DNA from: JBEEFP01 sp041166085
GTDB lineage: Bacteria > Actinomycetota > Acidimicrobiia > Acidimicrobiales > JAFATL01
Length of the DNA: 64,000 nucleotides
Direction of reading: 5' to 3'
Assembly: GCA_041166085.1 (NCBI GenBank)
Contig: JBEEFP010000044.1
Span: 56,757-120,756, forward strand
The translations under genes were made by a program, and so were the position numbers. The notes beneath the pieces were generated by a model. The model did no database searches, was not told the DNA's origin, and saw nothing but the letters and a program-made list of their open reading frames with translations. This document shows positions 49,924-58,533 of this stretch, one piece after another; the first letter of the stretch is position 1, and the number at the start of each line of letters is the position of its first letter.

Positions 49924-50328
49924 TCAGTCGATGGGCGTGACGGACTCGACCAGGAAGCCCGCGACCGGGTCGGCGACGACGTGCAGGCGAAGACCGCCGG
50001 CGCCGGCCAGGCGGTAGTTGCAGTCCGAGCCGAGCTGACTCGGCGCGTCGCAGCCGCGCTGCTGGTACTGCACGTAGGTCTTGGCGAAGAGGAAGAGCAC
50101 GGCGTCCTGCTTGGCCGACTTGGCGGCCGCTTCACCGTCGCTGTTCTTCCACGCCAGCATGAGGTTGTTGGCCGCTTCCTGGGGCGAGCCCCAGTGACCC
50201 TTGGCAACCGTGGTGGTCGTCGCGGGCGACGTCGTCGTGGTGGCCACCGCGTGCTTCGATCCCGTCCCGCCACACGCGCCACCGACGAGCGCGAGCGTGC
50301 ACACGACGACGAGGCAAGGGCGAGGCAC
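49924..50328 (-). CDS. Lipoprotein of unknown function
   Basis: The 134-residue product has a signal peptide with lipobox LVGGACGG, a Thr-rich linker, then an ~85-residue domain (GHWGSPQEAANNLMLAWKNS, then GCDAPSQLGSDCNY with two Cys likely bonded). The start is GTG 50328. It resembles small actinobacterial lipoproteins with an NTF2-like outer domain (AANNLMLAWKNSDGEAA), but this is tentative. It lies between sufB's neighbour and the crotonase gene. Confidence 0.75.
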   Translation of the reverse strand: MPRPCLVVVCTLALVGGACGGTGSKHAVATTTTSPATTTTVAKGHWGSPQEAANNLMLAWKNSDGEAAAKSAKQDAVLFLFAKTYVQYQQRGCDAPSQLGSDCNYRLAGAGGLRLHVVADPVAGFLVESVTPID

Positions 50329-50354
50329 GGCCGGTCACCCTACTCTCGGGTCCC

Positions 50355-51185
50355 ATGGCTGAGACGCTCCGTACCGAGGACCAAAGCGGCGTCCGTTCGA
50401 TCGTCCTGACGCGGGCGGCCGAGTACAACACGATCACCCCGCAGTTGCGCGACGAGCTGGGCGCGGCCATCGACGAGGCGGACGCCGACAACGACGTGCG
50501 CGTGATCCTGCTGCGGGCCGAAGGCCCTGCCTTCTGCGCGGGGTACGGGCTCGACTGGTCGACGGCCGCGCAGTCCGGCGAGCGCCAGTGGGACTCGGTC
50601 CGCGACCACCGCATGATGAGCAAGTTCGTCGAGACCTACATGAAGCTGTGGTACGCCTCGAAGCCGACGATCGCCGCGGTGCAGGGGTGGTGCATCGCGG
50701 GCGGCACCGACCTCGTGCTGTGCGCGGACATCGTGATAGCGGGGGATGGCGCGTCGTTCGGCTACCCGCCGGCGCGGGTGTGGGGCACGCCGACCACCGC
50801 CATGTGGGTGTACCGGATGGGCCTGGAGCGCGCGAAGCGGTACCTGCTCACCGGCGACGAGATCCCGGCGCCGGAGGCGGCCCGCGTCGGGCTCATCCTC
50901 GAGGCTGTCCCTGACGACGACCTGCAGGCCCATGCCATGGGCCTGGCCACACGCATGGCCCAGCTGCCCACCACCCAACTGGTGATGCTCAAGCTGCTCT
51001 GCAACCAGACGGCCGAGAACATGGGCATGGCGTCGACCCGGCTGGTCGGCACCCTCTTCGACGGCATCGCCCGTCACACGCAGGAAGGGCTCGACTTCGT
51101 CCAGCGGGCCCAGGACGTCGGGTTCCGTCAGGCCGTCCGCGAGCGGGATGATCCGTTCGGGGACTACGGCTCCCGGCCGCGCTAA
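50355..51185 (+). CDS. Enoyl-CoA hydratase/isomerase (crotonase) family
   Basis: The 276-residue crotonase fold has the CoA-binding/oxyanion segment AEGPAFCAGYGLD and the second oxyanion segment QGWCIAGGTDLVLCADIVIA. The usual catalytic Glu position near GYPPARVWG lacks a clear Glu pair, so the precise reaction (hydration, isomerisation or thioester hydrolysis) cannot be assigned. It acts on acyl-CoA in the cytoplasm. Confidence 0.88.
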   Translation: MAETLRTEDQSGVRSIVLTRAAEYNTITPQLRDELGAAIDEADADNDVRVILLRAEGPAFCAGYGLDWSTAAQSGERQWDSVRDHRMMSKFVETYMKLWYASKPTIAAVQGWCIAGGTDLVLCADIVIAGDGASFGYPPARVWGTPTTAMWVYRMGLERAKRYLLTGDEIPAPEAARVGLILEAVPDDDLQAHAMGLATRMAQLPTTQLVMLKLLCNQTAENMGMASTRLVGTLFDGIARHTQEGLDFVQRAQDVGFRQAVRERDDPFGDYGSRPR

Positions 51186-51212
51186 CCGTCAGGCGCACGC
51201 GAGAATGTCGGC

Positions 51213-51566
51213 ATGGCCATGCGGGAGGACTGCCGGCACTACGAGAGTCGCACCTACGCGTCCGGCGAAGTCGTCCGCATGTGCCGCATCGACCTGGCGC
51301 CCGAGGCGCCGTGGCGGTGCCCGGAAAACTGCGTGGGCTTCGAGCGGCGCGGCTTCGACGCCGGGTGGACGATCGGGAGCCTGTCCGAGGGCCGCAAGCC
51401 GGTGGAGCCGCCGCCGGTGATCGACGAGTCCGTCGCCGGCCTGCTCGACCAGGCCGAGGACATCATCAACTCCGTCGGCGACGACATCCTCTCCGAGGTG
51501 AAGGCCGAGCGCGAGAAGGGCGGCAGGCCCAAGCCGTGGGACCGCTTCCGCCGCAAGCGCAAGTAA
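51213..51566 (+). CDS. Small protein with N-terminal four-Cys knuckle
   Basis: The 117-residue product has four Cys in the first 45 residues: EDCRHYESR, MCRIDLAPEAPWRC, ENCVGF. The pattern suggests a zinc-binding or Fe-S fold. The remainder is polar and helical with a very basic C-terminus (RPKPWDRFRRKRK), possibly binding nucleic acid. The likely start is ATG 51213. I do not recognise a named family. Confidence 0.7.
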   Translation: MAMREDCRHYESRTYASGEVVRMCRIDLAPEAPWRCPENCVGFERRGFDAGWTIGSLSEGRKPVEPPPVIDESVAGLLDQAEDIINSVGDDILSEVKAEREKGGRPKPWDRFRRKRK

Positions 51567-51612
51567 CGAAAGTCACGCCCCGTTCAGGTCGGGCTGGGCG
51601 TACGCTCGTCAC

Positions 51613-51840
51613 GTGGCCTCACGTCGCTCGACCCTCGACACCCTCGACAACTGGCTCCTGATCGTTGTCGGGATCATCGCCGCTGTCCTCGTCTGGAACG
51701 TCCTCTCCTGGGTGTTCGGGGCGATCTTCTTCCTCGTGAAGGTGGCGGTCGCAGCGCTCGTGATCACCGTCGCTGTACGGATCGCTTCGGGCCGCCGTGA
51801 CCGGCACCTCCGACGCGGGTACCGCGGCGAGATCCGCTGA
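51613..51840 (+). CDS. Small membrane protein
   Basis: The 75-residue product has two closely spaced hydrophobic helices (LLIVVGIIAAVLVWNVLSW and IFFLVKVAVAALVITVAV) and a basic tail RRDRHLRRGYRG. The start is GTG 51613. Its stop overlaps the first codons of the PhzF-like gene. Function unknown. Confidence 0.7.
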   Translation: MASRRSTLDTLDNWLLIVVGIIAAVLVWNVLSWVFGAIFFLVKVAVAALVITVAVRIASGRRDRHLRRGYRGEIR

Positions 51841-52625
51841 ACTTCCGCTACCGCATCGTCGACGTCTTCACCGACAGGCCCCTCGCCGGCAACGCCCTGT
51901 GCGTGGTGCTGGATCCGGTGCCCGAGGCGGTCATGCCCGCGATCGCCCGCGAGGTGAACCTCAGCGAGACGACGTTTCCGGTCGTGACGGCTGACGACAG
52001 CTACGAGGTCCGCATCTTCACCCCGGGCGAGGAGTTGCCGTTCGCCGGCCACCCGACGCTCGGCACCGCCTGGGTGCTCGGTCCGCAGCGCTGGAAGCAG
52101 ACGAGCTCGGGGGGCACGGTCACCGTCGACGCCGACCAGGACGGCGCGGTGATGGCCCAGCCCGACATCCAGCTGGCCGAGGTCGAGTCGGCGGCCGCGG
52201 TCGAGGCCCTCGGGCTGCCGGGAGCGGAGGGGGCGTATCTGGCGACCGTCTCCGGGATGACCCACGTGCTCGTGCCCACCGACGCGGCCATCGACCGCCT
52301 GCAGCCCGACCTGTCCGCGGTCGCGGCAGCCGCCCGCCGCGCCGGCGGCAAGAGCCTGGTGCCGATGCGCAGAGTCGATGACACCAACCTGCACGTCCGC
52401 ATGTTCGCGCCCGCCGCCGGCGTGGCCGAGGATCCCGGCACAGGATCCGCGGCAGGCGCGGTTGGTGTCCTTGCCCGCCGCCTCTGGACCACCGGCGCCG
52501 ACGTGACCGTCCGTCAAGGCGATGAGATGGGCCGGCCGTGCCGCATCGAAGTGCACGCGGTCGAGGGCGACGTGCGGGTGGGCGGCCGCGTGGCCGCCTG
52601 CGCCGAAGGAGCATTCTCCCTGTAG
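51837..52625 (+). CDS. PhzF-family isomerase (CTG start)
   Basis: The ~262-residue PhzF-like protein with a diaminopimelate-epimerase-type fold has N-terminal NFRYRIVDVFTDRPLAGN, the catalytic Glu in NLSETTF, GHPTLGTAW and EDPGTGSAAG. The homologous N-terminus begins right at 51837, where the only possible initiator is CTG, overlapping the upstream TGA (CTGA). The next GTG (51903) would cut off the conserved first strand and GNALCVV. The substrate is unknown; the PhzF family catalyses proton shifts on small metabolites. Confidence 0.87.
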   Translation: MNFRYRIVDVFTDRPLAGNALCVVLDPVPEAVMPAIAREVNLSETTFPVVTADDSYEVRIFTPGEELPFAGHPTLGTAWVLGPQRWKQTSSGGTVTVDADQDGAVMAQPDIQLAEVESAAAVEALGLPGAEGAYLATVSGMTHVLVPTDAAIDRLQPDLSAVAAAARRAGGKSLVPMRRVDDTNLHVRMFAPAAGVAEDPGTGSAAGAVGVLARRLWTTGADVTVRQGDEMGRPCRIEVHAVEGDVRVGGRVAACAEGAFSL

Positions 52626-52629
52626 TGCT

Positions 52630-52651
52630 GCCACCCCGCGAGCGGGGTGGC
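52630..52651 (+). terminator. Hairpin after PhzF-like gene
   Basis: GCCACCCCG-CGAG-CGGGGTGGC is a perfect 9-bp stem with a tetraloop 5 bases after the stop. There is no T-run. Confidence 0.6.
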
Positions 52652-52694
52652 GTGCGCCCTTCTCCCCAGTGGTCGCTCGTGACCTAATGGAGCC

Positions 52695-55007
52695 ATGACA
52701 GCCGCCTGGCTGTGGGCCCGGTCGCGAGTGCGGCGTCGGTGGAGGACCCTGCTCGTCATCGCCGTGGTCACCGGGCTGGGTGCGGGTGTCGCGCTCACGG
52801 CCGCCAACGGCAGTCGACGGGCCGCGACGGGGCTGGGCCGCTTCCGGGCCGCCACCTTGGCCCCCGACCTGTTGTTCTCGCCACCCGACCCGGACCCGGC
52901 GCTGCTCCAGCGCGTGGCCCGTATGTCCGGAGTGGCCGCCCTTGGCGCCTTCACCTACACGCCAGTGGCGCCGAAAGGTGCGACACCGGGCGGCGACGCA
53001 GGAGCCTTTGTCGCTCTCGATCCGGGCTTCACGACATCCGTGTACCGGCCCCGCATCCTCGAGGGCCGCCGGCCCGACCCGCGACGCGCCGACGAGGTGA
53101 CGATCAACCGGGCTCTCGCGGACCTGGCCCACATCCGCGCAGGTGACCGTGTCGCGCTGCGCGCCGGGTTCCCGCCAGGGCCGTTCAAGGACCTGGGCGC
53201 GGCGACGGTGACCGGTATCCACGTGGGTCAGTTCGACGTCGGGGCCAACGGCGCGGCCCCGAGCATGCTGCTGGGCGACACCTTTCGGCGCGCCCATGAG
53301 CGGGAGCTCACCTTGGGCGGCCAGCCAGCGGTCGTGGTCCGGCTCACCGCAGGCGAACGGGGCGTCGCCGACTTCCAGCGGCGGGTGCGTTCGATCTACC
53401 ACGCTGGCGTGGTCGTCGTCACCGCCAAGCAGGACGCGGCGGCGACGATCGACGCCGTCAACGTGCAGAAGGTCGGGCTGTTGCTGCTGGCGTTGGCCGC
53501 GGCGTTGGCCACGCTCGTCGCCGCCGTGCAGGCGGTCGGACGCGCCTTCGGCGCCGAGCGCGCGGACATCGGCGTGCTTCGGTCCCTCGGGATGCGTCGT
53601 CGCCAGCTGGCGGCCGCTGGCGCGGGGATCGGGGCGCTGATCGGCGCCGTCGCGGCGGTGATCGGCGTCGTGACGGCGTCGCTCGCGTCCACCTTGGTGC
53701 CAACCGGGCTGGCCGGCCGCCTGGAACCAATGGGGTTGCGCGTCGAGCCGGCGGTGCTGGGTGCCGGAGCGGTGCTGCTGTTGGCGTTGCTCGCTCTTGC
53801 GGGCGGCGCGGTCGCGTTGCGCGTCGCGTCCCCGCTGCGCGCCGCCGGTCGGGCCCAGCCCGCTCCCGGAGTGGGACCCTTCTCCGTGCGCCTGGGGGTC
53901 CACTGGACGTTCTCCCGCTCGAACCCGGGTGCGGCCACGGGATCGGCCCGCGCTGCGCTCGTGGCCGTGATCGTCGGCGTCGCGGGCATCGCTGCGGTAG
54001 TGACGTTCGCGGCGAGCCTGCGCCACCTGGTGGAAACGACGCGGCTGTACGGATGGGACTTCGATGCCGTGGTGGCGACTGAGCAGTTCGATCGTCCCGG
54101 CCTCATCGAGGCGTCGAAGGGCCTGGCCGACGATCGGAGGGTCGAAGCGCTTGCTTGGGGTTCGGTCGTCGACGTCCCCGTCGGGCCCGGCGCCGTCGAG
54201 CTCTTCGCCCTCGACCAGGCGCGCGGGTTCCTCCACCCGTCGCTCATCGAGGGCCGCGCGCCGGTCGGCTCGGACGAGATCTCGCTCGGCACCGAGACCC
54301 TGTCGAGCATCGGGGCGCACGTCGGCTCGCGGGTCACCCTCGGGCCCGACGAGGGCCCGCACGTGTCGTTCCGCGTCGTGGGCCGGGCCGTGTACCCGGA
54401 GATCGGCAACAACTCGGACCTGGCGAGCGCGGGGTCGATCACGATCGGTGGGCTCGCCCGCCTCCCAGTGGAACCGCTCTCCTCCTTCGCTCTCATCCGG
54501 GTGCGGCCGGGCGCGGACGTCGACGCGGTGCTGCAGGCACATGTCGGCAAGGACATGGAGGGGGTCAAGCCGGGCGCGCCCGCTCGTGTGCGGAACATCA
54601 AGGCGGTGGGTGCGCTGCCGTGGCTGATGGCAGGGTTCCTCGCTGCGCTCGCCCTCGTCGCCGTCGGGCACGCGCTGGCACTCTCGGTCCGGGCCCGACG
54701 CCATGACCTCGCCGTGCTGCGCGCCATCGGCGCGGTGCGCAGCCAAGTGGCTGCCGCGGTGTGGTCCCAGGCGACCCTCACGGTCGTGATCGGATCCGTG
54801 GTGGGACTACCAATCGGCATCGCCGTCGGCCGGCAGGCGTGGGCGCTCATCGCCAATGGCCTCGGAGTGGTCGACGAGCCCGTCGTCGCGTGGGGCCTGC
54901 TCGGCGCCCTCCTCGGTGCTGTCCTCGTGGTCAGCAACCTCATGGCGACGGGGCCGGCCATCGTCGCGGCCAGGCTGCGCCCGGCCGCCGCGCTCAGGTC
55001 GGAATAG
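52695..55007 (+). CDS. FtsX-like ABC transporter permease
   Basis: The 770-residue product has an N-terminal helix, a ~230-residue extracellular domain (MacB-periplasmic-core-like), three helices (about 255-400), a second extracellular domain, and three C-terminal helices (about 640-765). This is two FtsX units in one chain, as in actinobacterial MacB/LolCE-like permeases. GVLRSLGMRRRQL and AVLRAIGAVRSQV are the conserved cytoplasmic loops. The ATPase partner is not next to it, so it must be encoded elsewhere. The substrate is unknown. Confidence 0.87.
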   Translation: MTAAWLWARSRVRRRWRTLLVIAVVTGLGAGVALTAANGSRRAATGLGRFRAATLAPDLLFSPPDPDPALLQRVARMSGVAALGAFTYTPVAPKGATPGGDAGAFVALDPGFTTSVYRPRILEGRRPDPRRADEVTINRALADLAHIRAGDRVALRAGFPPGPFKDLGAATVTGIHVGQFDVGANGAAPSMLLGDTFRRAHERELTLGGQPAVVVRLTAGERGVADFQRRVRSIYHAGVVVVTAKQDAAATIDAVNVQKVGLLLLALAAALATLVAAVQAVGRAFGAERADIGVLRSLGMRRRQLAAAGAGIGALIGAVAAVIGVVTASLASTLVPTGLAGRLEPMGLRVEPAVLGAGAVLLLALLALAGGAVALRVASPLRAAGRAQPAPGVGPFSVRLGVHWTFSRSNPGAATGSARAALVAVIVGVAGIAAVVTFAASLRHLVETTRLYGWDFDAVVATEQFDRPGLIEASKGLADDRRVEALAWGSVVDVPVGPGAVELFALDQARGFLHPSLIEGRAPVGSDEISLGTETLSSIGAHVGSRVTLGPDEGPHVSFRVVGRAVYPEIGNNSDLASAGSITIGGLARLPVEPLSSFALIRVRPGADVDAVLQAHVGKDMEGVKPGAPARVRNIKAVGALPWLMAGFLAALALVAVGHALALSVRARRHDLAVLRAIGAVRSQVAAAVWSQATLTVVIGSVVGLPIGIAVGRQAWALIANGLGVVDEPVVAWGLLGALLGAVLVVSNLMATGPAIVAARLRPAAALRSE

Positions 55008-55067
55008 CGGGGCGCGCCGGTTAGCATCGGCAGGCGGGGGTCCACGCATGGACCCCTTCTTCGCGAC

Positions 55068-56330
55068 ATGGCGCTGACTGCTGACGACTCCCACGCCCTC
55101 ACGGGGCCGGACTGGCTGCGGACGCGGCGCGCCCAGGCTTTCGAACGCTTCGCGGCAACCCCGCTGCCCACCGAGGCGGAGGAGGTCTGGCGCTACAGCC
55201 GCATCGCCGAGCTCGAGCTCGATCGCTTCGGGGCCTCGCATGTGGCGGACGACAGCGCGGTCCCGCCGGGCCTCGACGCGGTGCTCGACGCGGTTGGGGA
55301 GCGGGCCGGCCTCCTCGTGGTGCGCAACGGCGCCGTCGTGCGCCGCGAGCTGGACGACGAGCTGGTGGGCAGGGGCGTCGTGCTCGGCGGGCTGGCGGAT
55401 GTCGGCGACGGCGCTGAGCTCCTCGGCGCCACGGGCGGCGAGCAGGACGCCTTCACCGCCCTGAACGAGGCCCTCCTCCCGGACGCGGCCGTGGTCGACG
55501 TCCCCAAGGGCGTCGTCATCGAGCGTCCCATCGTCGTGTTGGAGTGGGTGGAGGGTGACGCGGTCGCCGTCATGTCCCGCACCATCGTCCGCCTCGGTGA
55601 GGCGTCCCAGGCGACCGTCGTCGACGTGCTCGCGTCGGACGACGTCGACGCGTTCGTGGCGCCGGTCGTCGAGCTGCAGCTCGGTGACGCGGCGGTGCTC
55701 GGTTGGCTGGGCGTGCAGGACCTCGGTCGCAGGGTGTGGCAGGTCGGCTATCACGTGAGCCGCCTCGGCCGCGACGCCACGCTGTCGTCGTCGAACGTCG
55801 TGTTGGGTGGCGACTACGCCCGGGTTCGCACCGACTCCCGGCTGGCCGGACAAGGCGCGACCAGCAACCTCCTCGCGGTGTACTTCGGCGACGGCGGCCA
55901 GATGCACGACTTCCGCACGCTGCAGGATCACGACGCGCCGCGAACGACGAGCGACCTGCTGTTCAAGGGCGCGGTCGAGGACCAGGCGCAGTCGGTCTAC
56001 AGCGGCCTCATCCGCATCAGGAAGGGTGCGGGGGGCTCGAACGCCTACCAGACCAACCGCAACCTGGTGCTCAGTGAGGGCGCGCACGCCGACTCGGTCC
56101 CGAACCTCGAGATCGAGGAGAACGACGTGCGGTGCAGCCACGCGTCGGCGGTCGGTCCCATCGACGAGGACCAGCGGTACTACCTCGAGAGCCGCGGCGT
56201 GCCCACCGATGTGGCCGAGCGCCTCATCGTGCTCGGCTTCTTCGACGAGATCCTCGAGCGCACGCCGGTGCCCGGCCTCCGCGAGCTGCTGCGGGCTGCC
56301 GTCGCCTCGAAGCTCGGAGCCTTGACGTGA
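55068..56330 (+). CDS. sufD: Fe-S cluster assembly protein SufD
   Basis: The 420-residue product has an N-terminal helical part with EEVWRYSRIAELELDRF, a beta-helix core, and the SufD C-terminal signature NLVLSEGAHADSVPNLEIEE, CSHASAVGPIDEDQRYYLES and the final GFFDEILERTPVPGLRELL. It pairs with SufB. ATG 55068 is chosen. It overlaps the Rieske ferredoxin gene by GTGA. Confidence 0.94.
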   Translation: MALTADDSHALTGPDWLRTRRAQAFERFAATPLPTEAEEVWRYSRIAELELDRFGASHVADDSAVPPGLDAVLDAVGERAGLLVVRNGAVVRRELDDELVGRGVVLGGLADVGDGAELLGATGGEQDAFTALNEALLPDAAVVDVPKGVVIERPIVVLEWVEGDAVAVMSRTIVRLGEASQATVVDVLASDDVDAFVAPVVELQLGDAAVLGWLGVQDLGRRVWQVGYHVSRLGRDATLSSSNVVLGGDYARVRTDSRLAGQGATSNLLAVYFGDGGQMHDFRTLQDHDAPRTTSDLLFKGAVEDQAQSVYSGLIRIRKGAGGSNAYQTNRNLVLSEGAHADSVPNLEIEENDVRCSHASAVGPIDEDQRYYLESRGVPTDVAERLIVLGFFDEILERTPVPGLRELLRAAVASKLGALT

Positions 56331-56641
56331 GCCGAGTGCGACTGTGCAAGGTCGACGAGCTCGACGACTGCTCGGCCAAGCGCTTCGACGTCGATCGTCA
56401 TCGCATCGCGCTGATCCGCATCGGCGCCGACTTCTACGCCATCGGTGACACGTGCAGCCACGCCGAGATCTCGCTGTCGGAGGGCGACGTCCTGTGCGAC
56501 GAGCTGGAGATCGAGTGCTGGAAGCACGGAAGCACCTTCGACCTCAAGACGGGGGAGCCGCAGTCGCTGCCCGCCACCAAGCCGGTGCCCGTATTCGACG
56601 TGTCAGTCGAGGACGACCAGGTCTGGGTGACCATTCGATGA
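56327..56641 (+). CDS. Rieske-type [2Fe-2S] ferredoxin of the suf cluster
   Basis: The 104-residue single Rieske domain has cluster motifs CSHAEI (C-x-H) and CWKHGS (C-x-x-H), with a GxxYAxxD-like ADFYAIGDT before them. It is soluble, with no signal or membrane segment. GTG 56327 and the 4-base overlaps on both sides put it in one unit with sufD and sufC, where it probably donates electrons for cluster assembly. Confidence 0.92.
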   Translation: MSRVRLCKVDELDDCSAKRFDVDRHRIALIRIGADFYAIGDTCSHAEISLSEGDVLCDELEIECWKHGSTFDLKTGEPQSLPATKPVPVFDVSVEDDQVWVTIR

Positions 56642-57420
56642 GCGAGCTGCGCATCAGCGGACTGCACGCGGGCATCCCCGGCCGCGAGATCCTGCGGGGT
56701 GTCGACCTCGTGGTGAAGAGCGGCGAGGTGCACGCGGTCATGGGGCCCAACGGGTCGGGCAAGAGCACGCTGTCCCACGTGCTGTCTGGCCGCCCCGGCT
56801 ACCAGGTGCTCTCCGGCAGCGTGACCCTCGACGGCACGGAGCTGCTCGACCTCCCGACCTTCGAGCGGGTCCACGCCGGTCTGTTCCTCGCGCATCAGTA
56901 CCCGGTGGAGGTGCCGGGCGTGAGCCTGCAGGACGCGCTGACCGAGGGCGTCCGTGCGGGCGGTCGTGATCCCAGCTTCGTTCCCGAGTTGGTGCGCACC
57001 GAGGCGGCTCGTATCGGTTTCGACGAGCGCTTCCTCGACCGGCCCCTCAACGTCGACCTGTCCGGCGGCGAGCGCAAGCGCAACGAGACGATCCAGCTCG
57101 CGGTGCTGGGACCGAAGTTCGCAGTCCTGGACGAGATCGACTCGGGCCTTGACGTCGACGCCCTGCGGGCGGTTTCCCGCCGTGTCGAGGCGGCCACCTC
57201 CGAGGACGGCCTCGGCGTGCTGGCCATCACCCACTACACCCGGCTGCTCACGGAGCTGCGACCTGACGTCGTGCACGTCCTGTCCCGCGGGCGCATCGTC
57301 CGCACGGGCGGTCCCGAGTTGGCCGACGAGCTCGAGCGCACCGGTTATGCGGGCTACGGCGAAGAAGACGCGGCGGCAGCTCCCCCCGCGGCCGACCCGT
57401 TCGCCGACCCTTTGGCCTGA
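56638..57420 (+). CDS. sufC: Fe-S cluster assembly ATPase SufC
   Basis: The 260-residue ABC-type ATPase has Walker A GPNGSGKST, Q-loop LAHQYPVEVPG (typical of SufC), signature LSGGERKRNE, Walker B FAVLDEIDSGLDVDAL and H-loop ITHYTRLL. It drives SufBC2D. A short Ala/Pro-rich tail is added. ATG 56638 overlaps the Rieske gene stop. It ends 9 bases from the convergent L,D-transpeptidase gene. Confidence 0.95.
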   Translation: MSELRISGLHAGIPGREILRGVDLVVKSGEVHAVMGPNGSGKSTLSHVLSGRPGYQVLSGSVTLDGTELLDLPTFERVHAGLFLAHQYPVEVPGVSLQDALTEGVRAGGRDPSFVPELVRTEAARIGFDERFLDRPLNVDLSGGERKRNETIQLAVLGPKFAVLDEIDSGLDVDALRAVSRRVEAATSEDGLGVLAITHYTRLLTELRPDVVHVLSRGRIVRTGGPELADELERTGYAGYGEEDAAAAPPAADPFADPLA

Positions 57421-57429
57421 TCCGAACCC

Positions 57430-58398
57430 CTACGGGTTCTTGGGCGGCTTGGCGGTCGTCGTGGTCGTCGGACCCGGCGGCGGGAAGAGGGTGGTGGTGG
57501 TCTTGGGCACCGCGGACGTGGTGGTCGGCGCCGGCTTGGCCGCAGTCGTCGTGGTGGCGGAGTCGGGCTTGTTGTCGGTCGGCGCCTGTTCGTTGAAGGG
57601 CACCGCTGCGTGGACCCCACCGACGACGTACACCGGGGTGCCGTTCGGGACGACGCTCGGGAACCAACCCGCGGCCGACATGGTGATGCGCACGCAGCCG
57701 TGCGACGCCGGGTAGGCCGGTACTGACGGGGCGCCGTGGATGGCGATGCCGCCGTTGAAGTAGAGCGGGTTGTAGAGGCGTCCGAGCCGGCTGGTGCGCC
57801 AACCGCTGATGCGGCGGCTGACCCGGAACGAGCCGCCCGGGGTGACGGCCGTCGCGCACGCACCGTCGACGCAGTAGTGCTTGCCCGAGCCGGTCGAGAC
57901 GTCGAGGGTCCGGTAAAGGGCGCCGCCCTTGTAGAGGAACAGCACCTGGCGCTTGATGTCGACCTCGACCCGGCTGGCGCCGCCCGACGGGAGGAGGGCC
58001 CCCGGCAGGCCCGACGCCATCACCTTGGCGACAACGTCGTCGGTGGCGCGACCGGTGCGTCCCATGCCGTTGACCTTCTGGAAGGCGATCACGGCGTGGA
58101 AGGTCTGGCTGTCGAAGACCCCGTCCACTTTGCCCACGTCGTACTTCAGCTCGGACAGCTTGGCCTCGAGCGACTGGACCGCGGGGCTCCGGGATCCGAC
58201 GCCCAGGCCGGCCGGGGCGGGCTTGGCCGTGGTGGGCGCCGCCGTCGTGGTGGGTGCCTCGGTGGTCGTCGTGGCCTCGGAGGTCGTGGTCGTCCGCCTG
58301 ACATTGGCCGCGACACGAGCCGGCTTGCCCGAGCAGCCGGCCAGCACCAGCGCGCTGGCGGCCGTCAGCAGCGTCAGAGTTTGGGGAAGTCGCCGCAC
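57430..58398 (-). CDS. L,D-transpeptidase lipoprotein with peptidoglycan-binding domain
   Basis: The 322-residue product has lipobox LVLAGCSG, a Thr-rich linker, a PG_binding_1-type domain (about 70-125; SRSPAVQSLEAKLSELKYD) and a YkuD catalytic domain with IHGAPSVPAYPASHGCVRI (active Cys near 235). A Thr/Pro-rich C-terminal tail follows. It makes 3-3 or lipoprotein cross-links in the cell wall outside the membrane. GTG 58398 has GGAGGG just upstream. Confidence 0.92.
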   Translation of the reverse strand: MRRLPQTLTLLTAASALVLAGCSGKPARVAANVRRTTTTSEATTTTEAPTTTAAPTTAKPAPAGLGVGSRSPAVQSLEAKLSELKYDVGKVDGVFDSQTFHAVIAFQKVNGMGRTGRATDDVVAKVMASGLPGALLPSGGASRVEVDIKRQVLFLYKGGALYRTLDVSTGSGKHYCVDGACATAVTPGGSFRVSRRISGWRTSRLGRLYNPLYFNGGIAIHGAPSVPAYPASHGCVRITMSAAGWFPSVVPNGTPVYVVGGVHAAVPFNEQAPTDNKPDSATTTTAAKPAPTTTSAVPKTTTTLFPPPGPTTTTTAKPPKNP

Positions 58399-58533
58399 GT
58401 ACCCTCCAGGAACCACAGCCCTAAGACGAACAAGTATGGAACAAGGTTCCAGCCAACAGTGAAATCCCCGGCGCGTTCGTGCCTGGGAACCCGCCAGAGT
58501 GCACCGGCCGGAGTCGGGGCCTACGTTTCCCCC

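Noticed and set aside
51609..54746. A 1,045-codon open frame on the minus strand opposite the FtsX permease
   Set aside because: High-GC codon bias leaves antisense frames open. The product is low-complexity (Arg/Gly/Asp/His-rich) with no recognisable domain, while the plus strand encodes a clear permease and PhzF-like protein.
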